Below are positions 17,615-23,928 of a stretch of DNA of 23,928 nt, piece by piece. Position numbers and translations under genes: made by a program. Origin of the DNA: Beroe ovata (lineage: Eukaryota > Ctenophora > Nuda > Beroida > Beroidae). The notes under the pieces are model-generated. The model worked only from the letters and a program-made list of their open reading frames with translations, did not search any database and was not told the origin of the DNA. Positions within the stretch are counted from its first letter, which is position 1, and each line of letters opens with the position of its first letter. The stretch spans positions 45,755-69,682 of the forward strand of contig CAMPET010000067.1 in NCBI GenBank assembly GCA_946803715.1, given 5' to 3'.

Positions 17615-20600
17615 ATGCAACTTACCCGTGCGGTTATCAGTGCGCTGGTGTTGGTGGGGATGGCCCATGCTGACATTGCCTCCTGTTTTGTGGGTGCAAC
17701 AGCTGATGTAGCAACAGAGACACCTTGTGATGGCGGCAACACTGATAAGTGTAGTTCGGTGAGATCTTCCCCGAACTAATCAATCTTGATTGGTGATCTG
17801 AATTCTGCATACCTTATTTCCATGATGTGTAGCGCATACCTAGCTTTTCAATCTATAATCGTGATCATGTTCTTTCTTTGATGCAAGTCCTTGATATCTG
17901 AACGAACTCACGTAACACTTACTTTCAGCCGAAGTGGACAACTTACAGCGGGTATTCCGATGTTGAATTCGCCTGTGGAGGATGCAATGTCGGACAGTCT
18001 GCAACATGCGAGGATTGTGATTCAGGTAGTAAAAGTGTGCGTGTATTGCTAGGGATGTATATCGCTAGGGATGTGTATTGCTAGGGATGTGTATTGCTAG
18101 GGATGTGTATTGCTAGGGATATGTATTGCTAGGGAAGTGTATTGCTATGGATGTGTATTGCTATGGATGAGAATATATAGGGATGTGTTTTGAGATGGTT
18201 GTGTTGTGCTTGGGGTGTGGGTGGGGGGGGGGGTGGNCAAAATCCAACGTACTAATTTGAACCAATGATTTTATGAAGGAGCACTTGATCACAATTCGTT
18301 CGGCCATTTCTTCGAATAAGCACAGAAAATGGTGCTTGGCCGGTTGTCCGACTTTCGTTAATCGTTTCAATTTGCATAGTGTATTGTTATCGAAAATAAC
18401 ATCGTATTTCACCATGAGTCGAAAAGAATAACTGCAGAGCAGAAGCAACAACTCAAGAGAGATTTTACCGTTGCTCGAATCAAAACATACTTGCATTCAT
18501 CCCATCAAAAAAACAAAAACGTAATCAAAGCACCATCATCAGAAATGAGCTCCCACTTCACTATTACAGTAGTAGCACGTATCCATGGCAACGCGCACTT
18601 TAACTTCAAAATCAGCACGTGCATTTCGTGACGGACATACAGAAATAAATAAATAAAGACAAACAAACAACCAAATTATAATATAGACTAGGGAGCCCGT
18701 CAAGTACTCAAGTAGTCACGATAAACATCAACGCATCAGATAGTGAAACGAATAACTAAATGTATTGTGAAGATGTTGGACGTAGTAGCTTAAATCCAGA
18801 TTCCTCATTCCAGATCAAGAACAATCACTGCATAACTGCAACACGTCATCTAGTGTGTGTGTGTGTGTGCCGTGTGGTCGATGTTTAAGTACAAAACAGA
18901 AACAAAATTCGAGAGATCTGACTGTAATTGCGCGCGCATCAAACTGCACGTGCAACTCTTGTCTCTCTTATCAACAGGCGGAGAGCAACATAATCAAAAC
19001 AGCACCATAAGAAATGAGCCTACAGGCTACTTCTTTTTGCACGTGCAACTCATACACTACCATAGCAACACGCAGTACTCAAATACGCACAGAAAAAATA
19101 ATAATAATAAAAGAGAGAATGCCAAATTATAATAGGGATGTTTGTACTTTGTATCGTGTTTGTGACACTTAAAGTGTTCGGTTTGAAATTTAGTTTCGCT
19201 TCAATACAACCTTTATTTATTAAAAAGGTACGAAACAGTATTTTCGCGCAAAGCAGATCACAGATTCACATAACTTGATTCCCGGCATCGCACCACGCCA
19301 CGAGTTATCCTAAGGCATGCGTCTTCTGATTTTTCGATTTGATCTCCTTGTTCCTACTTATACTAAACTGCAGTATATACCATGTTATTTGACATATCTG
19401 GGTTAAGGCGATTCTTTATCAGTCGGTGATCAGAGTCGTGATCAGAGTCGCGGTTCAAAATTGAACCTAAATGATGCCATTACCAATACCTAGATAATGA
19501 GAACCAAAAGTAGTTTGGACCCCCCAGTTGAAATCCTTAACCCTACACTGGCACAAATCATCCCATCAAAAACATTCGTCTATTATCATTTTGGAACGTA
19601 TCAAGTAGAATATGAACACGTATTTAAACTAAAGGAATATTCCAATCCTGCTAGATTAAGATACTATTGATAAAGATAGGATTCTCTGCTATACCTGCTT
19701 TTGCTCTGTATTTGAACGATTCACTGGCGTTATCACTACCATCTATTTTGAATGCACCTAAGCGGTAGCTCCAATGTTTGCGACATTTTTTACCCAGTTT
19801 TTCAAATGGCTGGATAAAAAACAGCTCGCCGTTGCATCTCACTTCCAAATAGCTGGTCGTCTTCTTGAATGAGAAAATGCTTCCACTGTCACTGCAATCA
19901 TTTCCCATGAGTGCTGGTTTTAGAGCTTCGTGCGCACAATCAAAATGATACTGTTCCGATGACAGGTAAATGTCGAAAAACGGCCATTTTGATTTGATTT
20001 GATTAGACTGGAACCATATAGATATCATCTGAGGCTCAGCAGACTCTGTGCTCTTAGTGCGAATCTCCAGGACATCTCTCATCAGGATACAATCACACGT
20101 GTTCACAACACCAATTTTCACAGGTTTCCAGCCTAGGATGATACACAGATAGAATAGGTATGCTGTCAGTTTTCTTACAGACACTACTTCAATAAGTTAA
20201 GTTCAATCGCAGATATGCCAGTATACCAATAATTGACACGTATTCTCACATAATACATACTACCGGCTACCCACTACCCACACCAGTAGTGGGTATTTTA
20301 AGTATAGTACAGGGTGTGTCAAAGAAAAGTGGACAAAAGTAATTAACGTCCATATTTTTCCACTTTTTTGACACACCCTGTATAAGGTAGGTAGTGGCAG
20401 TACCTTCACTGATCAGCCTTCCTTCGCCATTTCCATACATGTGGGAGGACCACAATATCACATGATAAAGGATTGACCACATCACCGCGTTTACATATTA
20501 TGATCACAGCACTGTCATGACAGTGACATGGTTGCAAAAATTCAAAAACCTTTTCCTGCTGGATTATTTAGATCATGTGTTTTTTCGATATGGTTATGTG

Positions 20601-23092
20601 CATTGTGCATGTGTTTTTTTTCGATGTGGTTATGGTGCGTGGTATTGGCTACGGCGTGATACATTGAGACAAAACAGGCGTGATATTTGTTGGAGCCCTA
20701 GCCAAGTGTTTTGCTTGAGAAGTGGACAGACCTACAGTCTGCATCAGTCAGCGATCAGCAAACATGCATTAGAACTAGAAGTTCATGAAAAACTGGAGGG
20801 GTCAATACAATTATTCTTTTTTTCTTGTTTTTTGTTATTAAGGTAGAAATATATTTTTGAAAAAAGAAATAAAACAACATGAAGAAAAATTTTGAAAAAT
20901 CCAAAATCCAGTAAACAAATAAAACAAAAAAGACGAAAAAATCAAAAATCAAAGACAAATTAAACTTAACATTTAACAACACTACCTATATTGATACAAA
21001 TAGTACAACAGGACGATAATCTGACTTTCTGAGGGCTACGTTATTATGTTAAATTTTATGACAAGAATGGGTCCCAATCCACATCGTGATTCCAGTGTAA
21101 CAGCTTTCATTTCATTACAATTATAGCCGTGGTGGAGATGTTGACTACCAGCATAAGACTATTGCAGAAGCTACTCGAAACAGTTTTTTATCGTTAGAAA
21201 TGCATTATCGTTAGAAAATAGAAATGCATCAGATGCAATATTGCATAGATATGGGTCTGATAACTCAGAATTATTGCGTTTACTCAGGCTATGTTGTCAA
21301 CATCTTCTACAATCTACCTTTATTAAGGATGAAACACCAAAAATTTTGTTTCAAGCGTCGATAAATAGAATTTATATCATGATGTTCATTGAAGCTATCA
21401 CGACCATTTCTTATAAATGGCGGTAATATCTTTTGTTTTTCATTGTTTTTTTGTTAAAGTAGAAGTAGATTTTTGAAAAAAAACAAAAAATCAAAAATAT
21501 ATGTTGATCCCGCCCCAAAACTCTTCAATTGTTTTCCTCAGTGAGATCATGATAAAGTACTGAATAGGGGACAAACTCATAAAAGTGAGGGATTTACCCG
21601 GACTTGGACCAGGAAGCCCGAAACATTCCTATTTTGTAGTGATGATAAATTACTCCGTACTAAAAATACAGCACCGAAGAAAGGCAACGACGATTTTTCG
21701 CATGAATGGGCAACGGTAAAAATCGGGGGAGCTCATCACCAATGTCAATGACATTAGTGATTACCTCTCCCGAGCGCATCAAATAAAGCCTAATGACTTC
21801 ATGACCTATATATGACATTGTCATGTAGGTCATGTACTCATTAGGCTTTATTTGATGCACTGGGACCGTACAATGGATTTTTCCTCAAATCGGATCCTAA
21901 TGATATGCTGATGGGGCCTCACGATTTTAAATATAATCGAGTTTAAACTTTAATTCACATTGGAGGTTCAATTTTCAGAAAAATGGCTGCACCGGTGAGA
22001 ATCAAGACTGGTTGATTCTGATTGAATATATTATGTTTGCGTTTCGATCATTGTGGACAACGATTACAATTTCTCCTAAAAATTCAGCTTCAGAATTGCG
22101 TCGTTTTTATCGTTGCCTGACTAATTTCGATTGGTCCCGGAATTAAGGTATGCATATCATTTCATGATGATGAAGACGGTTTTTTTCTATATTACAAATT
22201 CACAAATTCTGTTTGTATCCTGTTGTATGATGTATCTACGTCACGAAATGCACGTGCAGATTATAAGTGAAAGTTCGTTTTGCTATGGTTACCAGTGCAG
22301 CAGGCGAGTGCGCGCATTTATTTTCATTTCTGAGTTGGTTCGCTGGTTTTGTGATTCGTTTTGAGGTGGGTAAGCGGTGGATTTCGGTTTCTGCACACAA
22401 GTCTAAGCAATCGGCAATCTTATAACCTAAACCAATGATTTGATATCCAGTACTCGCACTCTGGGCGGGTTTTCTAGTCCCTTATTTTAATTTTGTTGTT
22501 GGTTTTACAGTTTTTGTACGTCACGATATAGATTGTTGCACGTACTGATTTTGAACGAGACTGAGTGTTGCCATGGGAACGTGCTACAACTGTAATAAAG
22601 TGAACTGAAGCTCATTTCTGATACATTAATTCTTTGATTAATTATGTTGTCCTCTCTGGAAAAAAATGAGCTGATTCGAGCAACGGCAACCTTTCTCTTG
22701 AGTTGTGTCTTCTACTCTGCATAATTCCATCTTGAGACTCCACAATGCGTCCTGTCTCCTGTCTCCTGTTGACGTGTCATATGTTGACGTGTCATACGAC
22801 GTATCGTGTTGTTTTCTCGAAGAATATAATTGAATACAGTAGTTTGAGATGAATATTGAATACAGTATTTTTACTTTATTTTATGATTTAACTGTATCAC
22901 AATTGCAGGCCGGCGTCAGTTTCTGTTGGTGCAGACGAGTACTCGTCGGCCACAACCTGTGGAGATTGTGATGCAGATCAGAAAGCTGGCGGCTTCTGCG
23001 ATGATTGTACAACTGAGAATTGTAACAACTCTGCTTCTCACATCATGGCTGGTGTCATGGTCGCTGTTGCCGCTATTTTCAACTCGATGTAA
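17615..23092 (+). CDS. Small Cys-rich, probably GPI-anchored LU/Ly6-like protein
   Basis: Three exons, 17615-17758, 17929-18025 and 22920-23092 (phases 0 and 1), give 137 residues. Residues 1-19 are a signal peptide (RAVISALVLVGMAHA). The mature part has 12 cysteines, including four CxxC pairs. Residues 64-78 and 94-110 form a duplicated C-x2-C-x7/9-C-x2-C unit. The last cysteines read CDDCTTENCNN, like the terminal Cys-Asn of LU (Ly6/uPAR) domains. A hydrophobic tail (MAGVMVAVAAIF) ends the protein and fits a GPI-attachment signal, so a cell-surface location is likely. The third acceptor is chosen at 22919 (GGCGTCAG) because the nearer AATTGCAG at 22907 would shift the frame and lose all Cys. 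An extra exon inside the 4.9-kb intron cannot be excluded. The LU assignment is tentative. Confidence 0.65.
18041..18169. repeat. 16-bp minisatellite, eight units
   Basis: GTGTATTGCTAGGGAT is repeated about eight times, with later units changed to GCTATGGAT. It starts 15 bases after the exon 2 donor of the LU-like gene. Confidence 0.9.
18222..18237. other. Poly-G tract ending in an unresolved base
   Basis: A G-run is followed by TGG and the only N in the window, at 18237. This is probably a sequencing stall at the homopolymer. Confidence 0.9.
18430..18690 (+). repeat. Intronic dispersed repeat, copy A
   Basis: Shares ordered blocks with 22440-22740 in inverted orientation: AGCAACAACTCAAGAGAG, GAAATGAGCTCC, CATGGCAAC, the CACGTGC/CGTGACG region and a CAAATTATAATATAGACTAG block. 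A third, shorter relative in the same orientation lies at 18940-19135. Each copy carries a CACGTG or near-match. No reading frame is conserved. Confidence 0.65.
18853..18869. repeat. GT microsatellite
   Basis: A pure (GT)n run of 17 bases between two copies of the dispersed intronic repeat. Confidence 0.85.
18940..19135 (+). repeat. Intronic dispersed repeat, copy B
   Basis: Same family as 18430-18690: AGCAACATAATCAAAACAGC, AGAAATGAGCC, TGCACGTGCAAC (twice), CCATAGCAACACGC and the terminal CCAAATTATAATAGGGAT. Confidence 0.6.
19651..20482 (-). CDS. Secreted Cys-containing protein of unknown family, nested gene
   Basis: Two minus-strand exons: 20482-20404 (ATG, donor GTACTG) and 20132-19651 (acceptor TATCATCCTAG). 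The phase 1 join gives 186 residues. The first exon encodes a probable signal peptide (MWSILYHVILWSS). The mature part has six cysteines, the first two as CDC, and reads like an extracellular beta-rich domain: ISIWFQSNQIKSKWPFFDIY in the middle, RCNGELFFIQPFEKL and HWSYRLGAFKIDG near the end, with NASE as a glycosylation sequon. No family is recognised. The gene lies wholly inside intron 2 of the LU-like gene on the opposite strand. Its intron carries a mini-MITE (20308-20382), which creates false reading frames there. A start at in-frame GTG 20184 was rejected because the acceptor removes that segment. Confidence 0.65.
20308..20382. mobile_element. 75-bp palindromic mini-MITE with TA ends
   Basis: TACAGGGTGTGTCAAAGAAA at the left pairs with the inverted TTTGACACACCCTGTA at the right, with a small indel and a 27-base middle. 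TA dinucleotides at both ends and the ACAGGGTG terminus fit a Tc1/mariner-type MITE. It lies in the intron of the nested secreted-protein gene. Confidence 0.7.
20483..22179. other. LU-like gene intron: T/A-rich duplicated segment, no supported gene
   Basis: A T-rich then A-rich stretch at about 20810-20870 recurs at about 21425-21490 (shared GTAGAA...TATTTTTGAAAAAA core), suggesting an internal duplication. Plus-strand frames at 20517-20846 and 21241-21426 end in these stretches; they show no domain and no splice support. Confidence 0.45.
21776..21858. repeat. 83-base long-stem hairpin
   Basis: GCATCAAATAAAGCCTAATG at 21776 pairs with its complement ending at 21858. The stem continues with few mismatches through ATGACCTA to a short apex near GACATTGTC. 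The length and near-complete stem suit a foldback MITE or a small-RNA precursor; the sequence alone cannot decide. Confidence 0.8.
22180..22330 (-). repeat. Intronic dispersed repeat, diverged inverted copy
   Basis: CGTCACGAAATGCACGTGC, GTTTTGCTATGGTTACCA and TGCGCGCA match, in reverse complement, parts of the copies at 18560-18640 and 18930-19070. Confidence 0.45.
22440..22740 (-). repeat. Intronic dispersed repeat, inverted copy
   Basis: Reverse-complement relative of 18430-18690, with collinear blocks GATTCGAGCAACGG, CTCTTGAGTTGT, TGAAGCTCATTTCTGA, TTGCCATGG and GTACGTCACG. It can pair with copies A and B in the same intron transcript. Confidence 0.65.
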
Positions 23093-23638
23093 ACTCTGTT
23101 TGCTGTAGTGTACGACAAGTTGTTTTCTTTTACAACGATATATTAATTATAGTTGTTAATGAGTTATGAAGTAAGATTTTTAAAAATTCCAATTTATCTT
23201 TTGGGACGGATTTATGAGTCGTATTTTTGTTGACGCATATTCATTTATACATATCCAATATCGCAGTTACTCCTTCTGAATCAATTCATTACTAGAAATA
23301 TTACAGTTGAATGAGGACAAAAGAGACACATGAATTCATGATAAATATAAATTAATATCAAAAACAAATTACAAGTATAGTTATCAAACACAAATGGCCT
23401 CGCGGTCACCGAGGCGTTTGGACAGCCCTCTGCCACATCATTCAAATGACGCGCGGCCTAAAAAGCCGCGCAAGGAGTTATGAAAATGTAGACCCATTCT
23501 ATTTGAAAGTCGTCGCGGACGACGTAAAATAACTTTTTAAATTGAGACTGTGCCACGGATCACAATTTTATAGCAACTATCTCACAAAATGTCCGGTACA
23601 ACATGTGAATCCTGATTGTTGAAGTTCAGCCTGGCAGA
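23093..23638. other. Convergent intergenic region with a GC-rich hairpin
   Basis: Spacer between the 3' ends of the LU-like gene and the glucosidase gene. A 7-bp perfect stem (GCGCGGC 23451-23457, GCCGCGC 23465-23471) lies here, with short CCTCG/CGAGG and CGTCG/CGACG palindromes nearby. No AATAAA was found for either gene. Confidence 0.55.
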
Positions 23639-23770
23639 TCACAATTCATCGTGAATTTCGGTTTCATCTTGAACTTTTGTACAAGCAGCTGGGGTTGCGA
23701 ATACATACTCGTATTCGCACTTGGCGGGCTCAGACGCCGATATCAACTTGTTGTCCGGACCACAAACAAC
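23639..23770 (-). CDS. PRKCSH: Glucosidase II beta subunit, last coding exon
   Basis: Reads on the minus strand from acceptor CCCAATTCAG at 23771 to TGA at 23639: 43 residues, phase 0. It starts VVCGPDNKLISASEPAKCEY, continues with TPAAC and ends HDEL. Conserved spacing of the cysteines, the EP..CEY segment and TPAAC match the end of the MRH (mannose 6-phosphate receptor homology) domain of glucosidase II beta. HDEL is the ER-retrieval signal. The subunit holds the catalytic alpha chain in the ER lumen and binds mannose on N-glycans while glucose is trimmed. The rest of the gene lies beyond the right edge; 23774-23928 is intron ending in a CA repeat. There is no internal Met, so start-based ORF finding misses this exon. 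Confidence 0.9.
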   Translation of the reverse strand, partial: VVCGPDNKLISASEPAKCEYEYVFATPAACTKVQDETEIHDEL

Positions 23771-23907
23771 CTGAATTGGGATAACATAATATGTCATAGT
23801 ATGTAGAATACAAGGATAAGTGCACAGGAATAAGCGATGATAAAATGATAATTGAGGATTGGATTTCCAAATATATGATGTACATTATACATTTTACAAC
23901 CACTCAA

Positions 23908-23925
23908 CACACACACACACACACA
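23908..23925. repeat. CA microsatellite at right edge
   Basis: A (CA)n run in the intron of the glucosidase II beta gene, complementary to the (GT)n at the left edge. Confidence 0.85.
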
Positions 23926-23928
23926 ACC

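Noticed and set aside
18161-18496. Minus-strand frame of 111 codons
   Set aside because: Crosses the poly-G/N site and lies in a dispersed repeat.
22926-23108. Plus-strand frame with a hydrophobic end
   Set aside because: It is the out-of-frame reading of LU-like exon 3; the other frame gives regular Cys spacing, a Cys-Asn ending and a phase-matched acceptor.
23451-23471. Intrinsic bacterial-style terminator
   Set aside because: GC-rich hairpin without a following T run, in eukaryotic DNA.

Overview
This is nuclear DNA from an animal. Every multi-exon gene can be assembled with GT-AG introns whose phases match, intergenic DNA is AT-rich and full of repeats, and the protein families are metazoan: an MRH-type glucosidase II beta subunit ending in HDEL, a bHLH-leucine zipper factor, a ZNFX1-like helicase, and small secreted Cys-rich proteins. 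Mostly short introns (about 50-400 bases) and close gene spacing suit an early-branching marine invertebrate such as a sponge, but this cannot be proved from the window. No viral, bacterial or plasmid gene was seen.

Layout. 1-1450: repeats only, namely an 853-bp element with 30-bp inverted ends and a 58-bp minisatellite. 3224-3719 (+): a secreted two-EF-hand protein. 3904-5898 (-): a class B bHLHZip transcription factor, tail to tail with the EF-hand gene. Behind its 5' end (6135-6220) is a cluster of four CACGTG E-boxes, the site this factor class binds. 6599-11324 (-): an 11-exon SF1 helicase of the UPF1/ZNFX1 type, assembled as 867 aa with all helicase motifs but no NF-X1 zinc-finger array. 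Two of its introns hold near-perfect hairpins. A 266-base long inverted repeat (113-bp arms) lies just upstream of its apparent start.

11.7-17.6 kb is gene-poor. It has a ~135-bp tandem repeat, three compound palindromes (an outer stem enclosing two or three smaller hairpins, mostly capped by TTCG), a 76-bp direct repeat flanking a ~180-bp dispersed repeat, and one orphan 3'-terminal reading frame (15934-16647, -). 17.6-23.1 kb (+) is a three-exon gene for a small Cys-rich, probably GPI-anchored, LU/Ly6-like protein. Its 4.9-kb second intron contains a complete two-exon secreted-protein gene on the opposite strand (19651-20482), a mini-MITE, a minisatellite, a long hairpin and several copies of a dispersed repeat. 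At the right edge (23639-23770, -) is the last coding exon of glucosidase II beta (PRKCSH), with its ER-retention tail.

The genes form no operon or pathway. Two themes link parts of the window: an E-box-binding factor in DNA with many more CACGTG sites than base composition predicts, and a dsRNA-response-type helicase surrounded by unusually long hairpins. All exon joins are inferred by reading splice signals and phase; none is confirmed by transcripts.
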